Below are positions 42,379-51,956 of a DNA stretch of 64,000 nt, piece after piece; position 1 is the stretch's first letter; every line of letters begins with the position of its first letter. The notes beneath the pieces are model-generated. The model did not search any database, was not told where the DNA came from, and worked only from the letters and a program-made list of their open reading frames with translations. Position numbers and translations under genes: made by a program. The stretch covers positions 62,001-126,000 of the forward strand of contig NZ_QKXH01000007.1 in NCBI RefSeq assembly GCF_003254745.1, read 5' to 3'. This DNA comes from Flavobacterium aquariorum (GTDB lineage: Bacteria > Bacteroidota > Bacteroidia > Flavobacteriales > Flavobacteriaceae).

Positions 42379-44823
42379 TTATCCTGGGAAATCTGCATCT
42401 CCACCACCTTCATTTTTAGGCTGTGCATTCTTTTCTTTATCGTTTTTAGATTTATTGAAACGGTAAGTGAACGATAAATTGAATTGACGTTTACGAAATT
42501 GCATTTCACTATATGATGTTTGGTTTTCAAGATAAGTATAAGATCTCATAATTCTCGTGTTGAAAATATCACTAATATTGAACGCTAATGTAGCTTTGTC
42601 TTTCATTAGATCTTTACTTAAAGCCGTGTTCATGCTAAACTGATCTAAACTTTTTCCTTGTGCTGTTTTTTGAGCCCCATTGTAGGTAGCATTTAATTGC
42701 CAGTCGATTTTGTATGGCAACGTTAGTTTTGAACCAATTCTGGCGAACCAATTATTTGCCTGGTTATCAAGATTTTGAACTATAAGGTCACCGTTTGTAT
42801 CCGTATAGCTGTGCTCTCCAGTTGTTTTTACATTATATAAATTGAAATTACTGTTTATTCTCCATATTTTGAACGGGTTGTAATTTAGTGTAAACTCAAA
42901 ACCAAATTTTTGTTCTTTTCCTAAGTTAATTGGTTGACTTTTAATTACCGGAATTCCATTTACATCATCACCTGTAGGAGATCGTACAAAGCTGAAAACA
43001 TCTTTGGTGTTTTCAAAATAAGCAGATGTATTAAATGTTACTTTTTCCCAGCGTTTGATATATCCAACATCAAATTTGTCAGTTAGTGAAGGGTCTAAGT
43101 CAGGATTTCCTTGAAAAATATTAACGTTACTTGAATAGTTTACAGCAGGGTTCATGAAACGTCCTCTTGGTCTTGTTAAACGTTTGCTGTAGCTTGTAGT
43201 AAAGTTACTTTGATCTGAAATTTCATAACTGATAAAAGCACTTGGAAACAAGTTGTTGTACTTTTTGGTATTGAAATCGTTGGTGTCTAATAAGTTTACA
43301 TGAATATTGGTGTCTTCCCAACGTAACCCAAATAAATAAGAGATTTTATTCTTTTTAAAGCCATACTGGGTATAAACAGCATTGATGTTTTCTTTGTATT
43401 CCAAAGTGTTTGATAAATTATCTATTCTTAATCCTTGATCGTCAAGAACATAATATTCGTTATTTAAATCACCAAAATTCCCTTTATATCCAGCTTCAAA
43501 CTGACTTCCTTCTCCTAGTGGGAGTACATAATCGGCCTGTAATTGTCCTTGTTTTTGAACTTGGTTATTTAAGGTGTTGTTGTAATTGTCAGAACCTGTA
43601 ATAATGCTTTGGCTGTCATCAGTATTTCTTGAGATAGATGCATCAACAGTAAGTTTGTGTCCTTTATCGTTGAAGTTTTTAATTAGGTTTGAAGTATATG
43701 AGGCGTTTTCACTACCAGTATCTCCAGTGTTCAAACGGTAAGTGGAACCCGTAAAAGTATGGGATGCATCATAGTTGTTGTAGTTGATTAAATCATTGTC
43801 ATCACCACTATTCTTTTCGTAATTGATAGCATTTGTCCAATAAGTATTCGGTGCTACTGTCCATTCAACACCAGCTCTTCCATTAAAACCATCTCTGGTT
43901 CTCTTTGTTTCACGATCTTCATCTAAAAAGTTTTTAATAGAACCGTCTTCATTAAAATATTCTGAATTGGTTTTACCGCCGCCTTCATTTGTTCTGTGGT
44001 TGTAACCCGCAGTAGTGAAATAGTTAAATTTTTCTGTTTTATAATTCACATTAGCACTTAAACCATAAGTCTCAGGAATACCTGTTGACGCTATAATAGT
44101 TCCGTTGAAACCTTGGTTTTTTCCTTTTTTAAGGATAATATTGATTATTCCAGAACCACCTTCCGCATCATATCGTGCTGATGGATTAGTGATAACTTCA
44201 ACTTTATCAATGGCATCAGCAGGAAGTTGTCTTAAAGCTTCTGCAATATTTACGGCATAGGATGGTCTTCCATCGATTAAAATTCGGACATTGTCACTTC
44301 CTCTTAAGCTTACATTTCCTTCGGTATCAACAGAAACAGAAGGGACATTGTCTAAAACATCACTTACGGTTCCTCCTTTTACCATCATATCCTGACCAAC
44401 GTTGTATACTTTTTTGTCCAGCTTTATTTCAACTGATGATTTTTCGGCACGAACAACTACTTCGTTCAATTGTGAAGCATCATCTTCAAGTGCAATGGTG
44501 CCAAGTGAAGTTTTCTCGGCTATATTTTTTCCTTTTATCTCGATTGATTTAAAGGAAATAAATTCAATAGAGATATCATAAATTCCAGGAACTACATCAG
44601 CTTCAAATTCCCCTTTTTTATTTGTAATCCCTCCGGAAAGGGCTTTAGGATTTTTTTGATTTTTTAAGGTGACAGTAGCGTCTTCTAAGGGTTGGTTGCT
44701 GTTTTTGGCTACAATTTTTCCGGTCACTTTGATTTTGCTGAATGTTGGAAGACCTTGTTGAGCAAAGTTGGATAGTCCTAAAAATAGAAACAATAGGACT
44801 ACTGTAAATTTAAAATTTTTCAT
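42379..44823 (-). CDS. TonB-dependent receptor of the outer-membrane beta-barrel family
   Basis: An 814-residue outer-membrane protein. Signal peptide (about 1-21, ending SNFAQ), then a carboxypeptidase-regulatory-like beta-sandwich (about 32-120), a plug domain (about 125-235; SDVLDNVPSVSVDTEGNVSLRGSDNVRILIDGRP) and a large beta-barrel (OMP_b-brl_3 type) to the end. The last 25 residues (SFTYRFNKSKNDKEKNAQPK, then NEGGGDADFPG) are an unusual charged, glycine-rich tail beyond the final strand SLSFTYRF. The plug carries the LRG motif. No SusD partner is adjacent, so polysaccharide uptake is unlikely; the ligand is unknown. Confidence 0.92.
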   Translation of the reverse strand: MKNFKFTVVLLFLFLGLSNFAQQGLPTFSKIKVTGKIVAKNSNQPLEDATVTLKNQKNPKALSGGITNKKGEFEADVVPGIYDISIEFISFKSIEIKGKNIAEKTSLGTIALEDDASQLNEVVVRAEKSSVEIKLDKKVYNVGQDMMVKGGTVSDVLDNVPSVSVDTEGNVSLRGSDNVRILIDGRPSYAVNIAEALRQLPADAIDKVEVITNPSARYDAEGGSGIINIILKKGKNQGFNGTIIASTGIPETYGLSANVNYKTEKFNYFTTAGYNHRTNEGGGKTNSEYFNEDGSIKNFLDEDRETKRTRDGFNGRAGVEWTVAPNTYWTNAINYEKNSGDDNDLINYNNYDASHTFTGSTYRLNTGDTGSENASYTSNLIKNFNDKGHKLTVDASISRNTDDSQSIITGSDNYNNTLNNQVQKQGQLQADYVLPLGEGSQFEAGYKGNFGDLNNEYYVLDDQGLRIDNLSNTLEYKENINAVYTQYGFKKNKISYLFGLRWEDTNIHVNLLDTNDFNTKKYNNLFPSAFISYEISDQSNFTTSYSKRLTRPRGRFMNPAVNYSSNVNIFQGNPDLDPSLTDKFDVGYIKRWEKVTFNTSAYFENTKDVFSFVRSPTGDDVNGIPVIKSQPINLGKEQKFGFEFTLNYNPFKIWRINSNFNLYNVKTTGEHSYTDTNGDLIVQNLDNQANNWFARIGSKLTLPYKIDWQLNATYNGAQKTAQGKSLDQFSMNTALSKDLMKDKATLAFNISDIFNTRIMRSYTYLENQTSYSEMQFRKRQFNLSFTYRFNKSKNDKEKNAQPKNEGGGDADFPG

Positions 44824-44905
44824 TTAGTAATAAGTAAGATTTCTCTATTGGATAGAGAAACCAATAAAAGGTTTAAAGATGATTTTCTTAAAATAATGTT
44901 AATAT

Positions 44906-45247
44906 CTATATAAATGGAATTACCTTATCCAAATCACGACCGACAATTGCTTTATCTCCATTAACTACGATTGGTCTTTCAATAAGAATAGGATTTTCGA
45001 CCATCGCTTGAATTATTTCATTTTCAGTCAATGTTTTTCCTTTGAAATTTTCGATCCAGATAGCTTCTTTTTGGCGAACAAGCTCAATTGGTGTTAAATT
45101 TAGTTTTTGAAGTAATGTGGTCAACTCAGCTGCTGTTGGTGGAGTGTTGAGATAATTGATGATTTCAATTTCTTTATTGGATTCTTTCAAAACGAGTAAG
45201 CAGTTTCTTGATTTTCCGCAACGTTGATTGTGGTATATTTGTATCAT
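44906..45247 (-). CDS. arsC: ArsC-family arsenate reductase-like protein
   Basis: A 113-residue thioredoxin-fold protein of the ArsC/Spx/YffB superfamily. The active cysteine is Cys10 in YHNQRCGKSRNCL; the LVRQKEAIWIE and PILIERPIVVNGDKAIVGR segments, with the arginine of the RPIV motif, are the usual substrate-binding parts of ArsC. Members reduce arsenate with glutathione/glutaredoxin; in Bacteroidota many are annotated this way without test. No other arsenic gene is near, so the in-vivo role could be different. Confidence 0.88.
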   Translation of the reverse strand: MIQIYHNQRCGKSRNCLLVLKESNKEIEIINYLNTPPTAAELTTLLQKLNLTPIELVRQKEAIWIENFKGKTLTENEIIQAMVENPILIERPIVVNGDKAIVGRDLDKVIPFI

Positions 45248-45353
45248 TTTTGTAGGTGAGATTTGGTTTATACTAAAATAAAAAACTACTTTAGTTCGAA
45301 CAAAAATAAGATTTGAAATACCATTTTAATTAAAATTATAGAAAAAATAACAA

Positions 45354-46271
45354 ATGTTTATAGAACAAGGAATTGACAGAAATAATAAATTTTGGAAATA
45401 TATTTTAGGTTCAATGTTTATAATTGGGGCTTCTTTTGTGGGGCAGTTACCAATGTTGACATTGCTATTGTTTCAAACTTCTTTTCGGGGGAAAACTTAT
45501 CCAACCACCGATGAAGAATTGTTGCATTTTTTTGAACCAAATTTGAATTTGTTTTTACTACTCATTTCGTTTGTGTTCACTTTAGGCGGAATTTGCTTTG
45601 TAGTTCGGTTTTTGCATAAGCAAACATTGCTTTCCATTGTTACAGGCAGGAAAAAAATGGATTGGAAAAGAGTGTTTTTCTCTTTTTTTGTATGGTCGCT
45701 ATTTACAATAATTTCAACACTGTTGATGTGTTATTTAAATCCATCAGATTTTAAAATTAATTTTCAACTCATTCCTTTCTTGATTTTAGTCGTTATTGCC
45801 ACTCTTTTGGTACCAATTCAAACCAGTGTTGAAGAATTAATTTTTCGTGGTTATTTAATGCAGGGATTTGCCAATTTGTCGAGGAATAAATGGTTTCCGT
45901 TATTGACGACATCCAGTATTTTTGGATTGATGCATTTTTTCAATCCAGAAGTAGCTAAGATGGGCAATATACTTATGATTTACTATATTGGAACAGGACT
46001 TTTGTTAGGAATAATGACTTTAATGGATGATGGAATGGAATTGGCTTTGGGTTTCCATGCTGCAAATAATTTAATTGGAGCATTATTGGTAACATCGGAT
46101 TGGTCTGCTTTTCAAACTTATTCCATTTTTAAAGATATCTCAGAACCTAAGGCTGGACTTGATATTATCTTCCCTGTTGTTGTTATTTATCCTCTACTTT
46201 TGCTTATATTTGGCTTAAAATACAATTGGTCTGGTTGGAAAGAAAAACTAACAGGACGTATTGTAAAATAG
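45354..46271 (+). CDS. CPBP-family intramembrane metalloprotease
   Basis: A 305-residue membrane protein with about eight helices and all three motifs of the CPBP (CAAX protease-like) family: SVEELIFRGYLMQG (motif 1), FGLMHFFNPE (motif 2) and ALGFHAANNLIGALL (motif 3). It is therefore expected to be an active intramembrane protease, though its substrate is unknown. It gives a useful comparison for the deleted relative at 8966-9406. It is followed 36 bases later by menE. Confidence 0.9.
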   Translation: MFIEQGIDRNNKFWKYILGSMFIIGASFVGQLPMLTLLLFQTSFRGKTYPTTDEELLHFFEPNLNLFLLLISFVFTLGGICFVVRFLHKQTLLSIVTGRKKMDWKRVFFSFFVWSLFTIISTLLMCYLNPSDFKINFQLIPFLILVVIATLLVPIQTSVEELIFRGYLMQGFANLSRNKWFPLLTTSSIFGLMHFFNPEVAKMGNILMIYYIGTGLLLGIMTLMDDGMELALGFHAANNLIGALLVTSDWSAFQTYSIFKDISEPKAGLDIIFPVVVIYPLLLLIFGLKYNWSGWKEKLTGRIVK

Positions 46272-46307
46272 TCTAAATTAAATACCCAAAAAATCAAAAC
46301 AACCATT

Positions 46308-47360
46308 ATGGATAATACAATAACATACAAGAATGTGCACAACCATTTTAAATTAAATGGATTTCATTTGACAAAAGAAGATTTATGCAGAATAGCTTAT
46401 AGTTTTATAAAAGAAGGAGAAGATTTTGAGCAGTCGGTCGGTGATTTTTTATTAGACTGGTTTGATGACAAACCATATATCGACATGTATACTTCAGGAA
46501 CGACAGGAAACCCAAAATCTATTAGGATTGAGAAAGATGCAATGGTTAAATCAGCTATAGCAACTGGAGATTTTTTTGATCTTCAGCCTGGAAATAGAGT
46601 TTTGCATTGTTTGCCTGCCAATTATGTTGCGGGCAAAATGATGTTTGTCCGTTCTTTTATCTTAGGCTTGGATATGGATTTTGTACCCCCAAGCTCTCAT
46701 CCTTTGGAACATAATGATCAAAAGTATGATTTTGCGGCTATGGTACCGCTCCAAGCCAAGAATTCAATTGACAAATTATCGAATATTAAAAAGATAATAA
46801 TTGGCGGAGTAAAAATTCATAAATCATTGGAACAGGAATTGATTAAATTACCAGTCGATATTTATGAAACCTATGGAATGACAGAAACAATTACACATAT
46901 TGCTGCCAAGAAAGTGGGAGTGGAAGCTTTTACCACATTGCCTCACGTAACCGTTTCGGTTAATGAAAATCAATGTTTGGAAATTGTAGCCAAAAATATT
47001 GGGAGCGAAAAAATAGTAACCAATGATATCGTAAAATTGATTTCAGATAATCAGTTTATTTGGTTAGGACGTTTTGATAACGTAATTAATAGTGGAGGAA
47101 TAAAAATTATGCCGGAGCAAGTGGAGGCTAAATTATCTACTCTAATACCAAGACGCTATTTTGTGAATGGAGAGCCTGACGAAACTTTAGGAGAAAAAGT
47201 TGTTCTTTATGTAGAAGGCTCACCTATGGATATTGACCATTCTGTATTTGATGTTTTGGATAAATATGAAAAACCAAAAGAAATTGTTTTTATTCCTAAA
47301 TTTAAAGAAACAGCTACCGGTAAAATAATGAGAGAAGAAAGCAAAAATATAACTGTCTAA
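46308..47360 (+). CDS. menE: o-Succinylbenzoate-CoA ligase-like AMP-binding enzyme
   Basis: A 350-residue acyl-CoA synthetase of the ANL superfamily, the short form typical of MenE in Bacteroidota. AMP-binding YTSGTTGNPKS is at 61-71, YETYGMTETITHI near 187, the hinge SDNQFIWLGRFDNVINSGG near 255, and the C-terminal catalytic lysine is in KETATGKIMREE near 340. MenE makes o-succinylbenzoyl-CoA for menaquinone. No other men gene is in the window, so the substrate is inferred from family length and motif pattern. A strong terminator follows at 47383. Confidence 0.85.
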   Translation: MDNTITYKNVHNHFKLNGFHLTKEDLCRIAYSFIKEGEDFEQSVGDFLLDWFDDKPYIDMYTSGTTGNPKSIRIEKDAMVKSAIATGDFFDLQPGNRVLHCLPANYVAGKMMFVRSFILGLDMDFVPPSSHPLEHNDQKYDFAAMVPLQAKNSIDKLSNIKKIIIGGVKIHKSLEQELIKLPVDIYETYGMTETITHIAAKKVGVEAFTTLPHVTVSVNENQCLEIVAKNIGSEKIVTNDIVKLISDNQFIWLGRFDNVINSGGIKIMPEQVEAKLSTLIPRRYFVNGEPDETLGEKVVLYVEGSPMDIDHSVFDVLDKYEKPKEIVFIPKFKETATGKIMREESKNITV

Positions 47361-47382
47361 ATAAAGACTAATAGATACAAAT

Positions 47383-47415
47383 AAAAAAGAGAGGATGGTT
47401 ATTCCTCTCTTTTTT
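47383..47415. terminator. Terminator after menE
   Basis: A perfect 13-bp stem (aaaaaagagagga / tcctctctttttt) with a 7-nt loop, between the convergent menE and DoxX genes; works on both strands. Confidence 0.88.
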
Positions 47416-47440
47416 GTTTTGATATAAATTTTGGTTCGAA

Positions 47441-47872
47441 TCATTTTTGCATTTTAAAAAAATAATCCGCCGAATTTTTTCCGCTTCCGTAGATTAGGAA
47501 AAATATGCATACTGCTAGTGTTAGTATTGCTAATAGTAAATTTTGGTGATGCATTTGTCCCATAAAATTAATAATAATGGCGCAGATTAAAATAGGTAAT
47601 TGAGATATGATGGCCCAACGTGTCAGCAGGCCAAAGAAAATTAAAATACCTCCAATTAAATGTGCTGGTGCTATATAATGAATTAGAAACATACCAGCTC
47701 CAATACGGTCTATTTTGTCTATTGGTGTTAATAAGTCAACTAAATATTGAATGTTTGAAAAGAAATAGACTCCTTTCATAAATAGAAAAACGCCAAGAGC
47801 CATTCTAAGTAAATCCACGGGTAAATAAGTATGTGCATTGGCCCACTTATTTAAGCTTTTTACATTGTTCAT
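47441..47872 (-). CDS. DoxX-family membrane protein
   Basis: A 143-residue inner-membrane protein with four helices (about 17-36, 60-83, 88-108, 112-132) and the DoxX features LPVDLLRMALGVFLFMKGVYFF and IAPAHLIGGILIFFGLLTRWA. Some DoxX proteins associate with respiratory or redox-stress complexes, but for this one there is no context: it is a single gene converging on menE. Confidence 0.88.
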   Translation of the reverse strand: MNNVKSLNKWANAHTYLPVDLLRMALGVFLFMKGVYFFSNIQYLVDLLTPIDKIDRIGAGMFLIHYIAPAHLIGGILIFFGLLTRWAIISQLPILICAIIINFMGQMHHQNLLLAILTLAVCIFFLIYGSGKNSADYFFKMQK

Positions 47873-48096
47873 ATTGTCTTAAGTTTTAAATTAGTTACAC
47901 TAAGTTACTAATAATTAATGATATATGAATAGTATTTTGTGATATTTATTATTGATATCTCTTTTATTTAATATTGTAATTATACTATTAATAAAAGGGT
48001 GTTGATAAAAATAGTATACTTGATCGTTTACTGTTTTTTAAAGGAGGTTTATTTTAAGTCTTGTGTAGTTGGTTATTTTCTGTTTTTTTTATAAAA

Positions 48097-48121
48097 AAAA
48101 CTCCTAAAAAATAGGAGTTTT
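48097..48121 (-). terminator. Terminator of the carboxylase beta-subunit gene
   Basis: A perfect 10-bp stem (aaaactccta / taggagtttt, loop aaaaa) 34 nt past the stop; an eight-A run on its left gives the U tract in minus-strand RNA. Confidence 0.88.
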
Positions 48122-48154
48122 ATAAAATCTTCAAAAACCTGAATTAATTTACTA

Positions 48155-49783
48155 TTAAACCTGAATTACACCTAAATTAAATTTCTTTTCGATAGGAGCG
48201 TGGTTAGCGGCTTCAATACCCATAGATATCCAAGTTCTAGTTTCTAGAGGGTCTATAATTGCATCCGTCCATAAATGAGCGGCGGCATAATAAGGGGAAA
48301 CCTGTTCGTCATAACGGGCTTTAATTTTGGCAAATAATTCGGCTTCTTTGGCTTCGTCCACAATTTCGCCTTTTCCTTTTAGAGAAGAAGCTTCAATCTG
48401 TGCCAATACTTTGGCTGCTTGTGTACCTCCCATTACAGCCAGTTCTGCACTTGGCCAAGCAAAGATTAATCGAGGGTCGAATGCTTTACCGCACATGGCA
48501 TAGTTTCCCGCACCATATGAATTTCCAACTACGACGGTGAATTTCGGTACCACCGAATTGGAAACGGCATTTACCATTTTGGCGCCGTCTTTTATGATTC
48601 CGCCATGTTCGGATTTTGAACCGACCATGAATCCAGTCACATCTTGAACAAAAACCAATGGAATTTTCTTTTGATTGCAATTGGCAATGAATCGGGTTGC
48701 TTTATCTGCAGAATCCGAATAGATTACACCGCCAAATTGCATTTCACCTTTGGTTGTTTTAACCACTTTTCTTTGATTGGCAACTATTCCGACGGCCCAG
48801 CCGTCAATTCTGGCATAACCCGTAATAAGCGATTGACCATAACCTTCTTTGTATGCTTCAAATTCAGAATTATCTACCAATCGATTGATGATTTCCATCA
48901 TGTCATATTGTTCGTTTCTGGCTTTTGGCAAAATGCCGTAGATGTCTTTTTCGTCTAAGGCAGGTTTTTCTGCTTTGATGCGATTGAATCCTGCTTTGTC
49001 AAAATCACCGATTTTATCGACAATATTTTTTATTTTGTCTAATGCATCTTTGTCATCTTTTGCTTTGTAATCTGTTACTCCAGAAATCTCACAATGTGTT
49101 GTCGCTCCACCCAAAGTTTCATTATCGATACTTTCGCCAATGGCAGCTTTGACCAAATAACTTCCGGCCAAGAAAATACTTCCTGTTTTGTCTACAATTA
49201 GAGCTTCATCACTCATAATAGGCAGGTAAGCACCTCCAGCAACACAACTACCCATTACTGCCGCAATTTGTGTAATTCCCATACTGCTCATTATGGCGTT
49301 GTTTCTAAAAATACGACCAAAATGTTCCTTGTCTGGAAAAATTTCGTCTTGCAATGGCAAATAAACACCAGCACTATCCACCAAGTAGATGATTGGTAAA
49401 CGATTTTCCATTGCAATTTCCTGTGCTCTAAGGTTTTTCTTTGCAGTAATAGGGAACCAAGCACCTGCTTTTACAGTGGCATCATTAGCTACGACAATGC
49501 ATTGTTTTCCTTTGATGTATCCTATTTTGACAATTACACCTCCTGATGGGCATCCTCCATGTTCAGCGTACATTTTTTTACCTGCAAAAGCGCCAATCTC
49601 AATAGATTTTGCATTCTCGTCCAATAGATAATCAATACGTTCCCTGGCAGTCATTTTGCCTTCGGCGTGAAGTTTTTCGATTCGTTTTTCGCCACCTCCA
49701 AGTTTGACTTTGGCAAATTTTTGTCTGAGTTCAGACAGTAAAAGTTTATTGTGATCTTCGTTTTTATTGAAGTTTAAATCCAT
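48155..49783 (-). CDS. Acyl-CoA carboxylase beta subunit, methylcrotonyl-CoA carboxylase-like
   Basis: A 542-residue carboxyltransferase subunit that moves CO2 from biotin to an acyl-CoA. The pattern LVDSAGVYLPLQDEIFPDKEHFGRIFRNNA is characteristic of the methylcrotonyl-CoA carboxylase (leucine breakdown) branch, and the N-terminal GGGEKRIEKLHAEGKMTARERI and C-terminal KMVNAVSNSVVPKFTVVVGNSYGAGNYAMCG are family signatures. A biotin carboxylase partner is not in the window. The gene stands alone with its own terminator. Branch assignment is moderately secure. Confidence 0.92.
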   Translation of the reverse strand: MDLNFNKNEDHNKLLLSELRQKFAKVKLGGGEKRIEKLHAEGKMTARERIDYLLDENAKSIEIGAFAGKKMYAEHGGCPSGGVIVKIGYIKGKQCIVVANDATVKAGAWFPITAKKNLRAQEIAMENRLPIIYLVDSAGVYLPLQDEIFPDKEHFGRIFRNNAIMSSMGITQIAAVMGSCVAGGAYLPIMSDEALIVDKTGSIFLAGSYLVKAAIGESIDNETLGGATTHCEISGVTDYKAKDDKDALDKIKNIVDKIGDFDKAGFNRIKAEKPALDEKDIYGILPKARNEQYDMMEIINRLVDNSEFEAYKEGYGQSLITGYARIDGWAVGIVANQRKVVKTTKGEMQFGGVIYSDSADKATRFIANCNQKKIPLVFVQDVTGFMVGSKSEHGGIIKDGAKMVNAVSNSVVPKFTVVVGNSYGAGNYAMCGKAFDPRLIFAWPSAELAVMGGTQAAKVLAQIEASSLKGKGEIVDEAKEAELFAKIKARYDEQVSPYYAAAHLWTDAIIDPLETRTWISMGIEAANHAPIEKKFNLGVIQV

Positions 49784-49906
49784 AGGTGTAAAATGTATTT
49801 TTTGTAAAGAGTGCTAATTTACGAAAACGATTGAAATTTTTCTATTTATATGAAAATTTTTAAATTTTTAGCAATTTAATGTTCTTTAAAATCATATAAA
49901 AATAAA

Positions 49907-49936
49907 AACCTCGCTATTTTTCCAGATAACGAGGTT
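49907..49936 (-). terminator. Terminator of the alpha-glucan phosphorylase-like gene
   Basis: Stem aacctcg / cgaggtt with three further inner pairs (tat/ata) and an A-rich left flank that gives the U tract; 32 nt past the stop at 49969. Confidence 0.8.
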
Positions 49937-49968
49937 CAATATTTAATTTTAATTCTAAAATTATGGAT

Positions 49969-51633
49969 TTAGTTGTACATTTTTGTATAATATTCGTCGA
50001 CCATTCGGGCAGAATCAAAATAGGGTACAATTTGTTTCATGCTAGTTTCTACCAGATCCCACCATTCTTCGGGTGTGTCGTAATATAACGGCAGTATTTC
50101 GTCTTCCAGCATTCGATATAAATTATCTAAATCCATTTGATCTTGTTGGTAAGAAGGTAAATTGTGATCGACAATTGGTAACACAAACGAATTTTTGGTT
50201 TGATTTAAATCTTTGAATTCACGAACCCATCCGTCATTAGTCGAAAAATTAATGGAACCATTCATAGCGGCAGTTACTCCCGATGTTCCGGAAGCTTCTC
50301 TGGTTACTCTTGGATTGTTTAGCCAAATATCGGATCCTTTCTTTAATTGACGGGATAATTTTAATTCATGACCTATAAGCACCGCCATATTCTTGAATTC
50401 TTTACTGATATGCGAAAGATTGTCAAAATTATGAATGGCTCCATAATCTGTTGGGTATGGTTTGCCTGCAAAAATAATTTGAATAGGTCTTTCGGTATCG
50501 TTCATTAAACTTTTGAATTTTTCAAAATTGCGAGTAATCAAATCGGGTCTTTTATAATCTGCAAAGCGCCTTGCCCATACAATAGTAAGAATTTCGGGGT
50601 CAAATATTTTTCCTGTTTGATCTGCTACAACTTCAAATAGTTTGGTTTTAAGTCTCTTTTTTCGATTTATTAATTCTTCCCGGTCTTTACTTGCATGAGC
50701 ATCATCTAGCCAAGGATCTACCCAGTACTTTTTGTTCTGGGCATTGGTGATATGCGTTATTGGACAAATTCCGCTGAAATCTTTCCACATATCCCTAGAA
50801 ACTTCTCCGTGCAATTTGGATACTCCATTTGCTTTGTGGCTCAATCGTAATGCCACTAGGGAGTGGTTGAAAGTGTTGTCTTGAATTCCTGTTATTTCTC
50901 TAACAGTTTCTAGAGGTATACCGTCAAAAAAACTTAAATTTTCGAGTAGATAAATATCGTGTTTTTCATTTCCGGCTTCTTCTGGAGTGTGGGTAGTAAA
51001 AACCATTTTTTCTCTGATTTTTTCAACGCTTTTGTATTTATTGTACAAATGAAAGACTGAAGAAACGGCATGTGCTTCATTCAAATGATAGATATCCGGT
51101 TCGTAGTCCAAAGCGTCCAATAATTTGGCTCCGCCTAATCCTAAAACCATTGTTTGGGCTATTTTGGCACTTGGATCAGAATCGTATAATCTGAATGTTG
51201 TTGATTTGGCCAGATAATCGTTCTCTGGCAAGTCAGTGGAGAGGAAAAACATGGGCACCGTCCCAAAGATTTCCGGTTTCAGGAAATAAGCCCTAATCCA
51301 AACATCATGATTGTTTATTTTTATGGTGAATCGTATGTTGGTATCTTCAAGGAAGCTATAGTTCTTTTCCCTGAAAAGTGAACCCATCGAAAGATCTTCT
51401 TTTAGGTATTGGTCATAATATCCTTTTTTCCACAAAATTCCGATTCCGATTAAGTTTTGTTTTAAATCATATGCAGAACGCATGTGCGATCCTGCTAAAA
51501 AACCCAATCCTCCAGAATAGATTTTAAGGCATTGATCGATTGCAAATTCCATGGAGAAATAGACTGCTGACTTTTTATATTTTTTATCAAATGCGTATGG
51601 ATGTTTGTATTTTTCGGGTAAACTCTTACTCAT
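49969..51633 (-). CDS. Alpha-glucan phosphorylase-family protein, expected PLP lysine absent
   Basis: A 554-residue member of the short, bacterial/archaeal alpha-glucan phosphorylase group (GT35), which normally releases glucose-1-phosphate from glycogen using PLP as a phosphate-holding cofactor. Recognisable parts are YFSMEFAIDQCLKIYSGGLGFLAGSHMRSA, HLNEAHAVSS, FTTHTPEEAGN and VWARRFADYKRPDL. At the usual PLP-lysine site, where relatives have SGTSGMK, this protein reads SGTSGVTAAMNG with Thr454 in the lysine position (seen directly in the DNA). It may use a different mechanism or substrate. The gene is monocistronic; no other glycogen gene is adjacent. Confidence 0.85.
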   Translation of the reverse strand: MSKSLPEKYKHPYAFDKKYKKSAVYFSMEFAIDQCLKIYSGGLGFLAGSHMRSAYDLKQNLIGIGILWKKGYYDQYLKEDLSMGSLFREKNYSFLEDTNIRFTIKINNHDVWIRAYFLKPEIFGTVPMFFLSTDLPENDYLAKSTTFRLYDSDPSAKIAQTMVLGLGGAKLLDALDYEPDIYHLNEAHAVSSVFHLYNKYKSVEKIREKMVFTTHTPEEAGNEKHDIYLLENLSFFDGIPLETVREITGIQDNTFNHSLVALRLSHKANGVSKLHGEVSRDMWKDFSGICPITHITNAQNKKYWVDPWLDDAHASKDREELINRKKRLKTKLFEVVADQTGKIFDPEILTIVWARRFADYKRPDLITRNFEKFKSLMNDTERPIQIIFAGKPYPTDYGAIHNFDNLSHISKEFKNMAVLIGHELKLSRQLKKGSDIWLNNPRVTREASGTSGVTAAMNGSINFSTNDGWVREFKDLNQTKNSFVLPIVDHNLPSYQQDQMDLDNLYRMLEDEILPLYYDTPEEWWDLVETSMKQIVPYFDSARMVDEYYTKMYN

Positions 51634-51956
51634 ATTTTGCAGGTATTTAAAGTTTGATACCTAACAAATTTAAATAATTTGTTTGTTAAATTGTGCGTTT
51701 GAATGTTATATATTGTGTTTGTATATTATTATTTATCAGTTTCTTGAGCGATATCGTTTTAGAGATGGTTAATGTAAAATTTGTAAGTGATTTTAAATCT
51801 AAAGAGCTTATTTATAGTTTGAATTTTTAAATTATCCTTAAATACTTTTTATTAATTTAAATTCAAAAACTAAAACGTGAATTATATAAATTTTAAAACA
51901 AAAAGTATAACAGCTGGTCTTTAGCGTGATTCTAAATTTGGGCAAAATTTAAAGCT
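51634..51956. other. Divergent intergenic region
   Basis: This 323-base AT-rich region holds the leader of the phosphorylase-like gene on one side and the promoter of the phospholipase gene on the other, including TAAATTTG at 51933-51940. I see nothing else in it. Confidence 0.5.
51933..51940 (+). promoter_or_regulatory. Candidate -7 box of pldA
   Basis: taaatttg matches TAnnTTTG and lies 16 nt before the GTG start at 51957, which would leave a very short leader. A -33 element is not clear. Confidence 0.4.

Noticed and set aside
47431..47441. ggttcgaatc, resembling a tRNA T-loop
   Set aside because: No acceptor stem, anticodon arm or CCA context can be built around it; it lies at the end of the DoxX gene.
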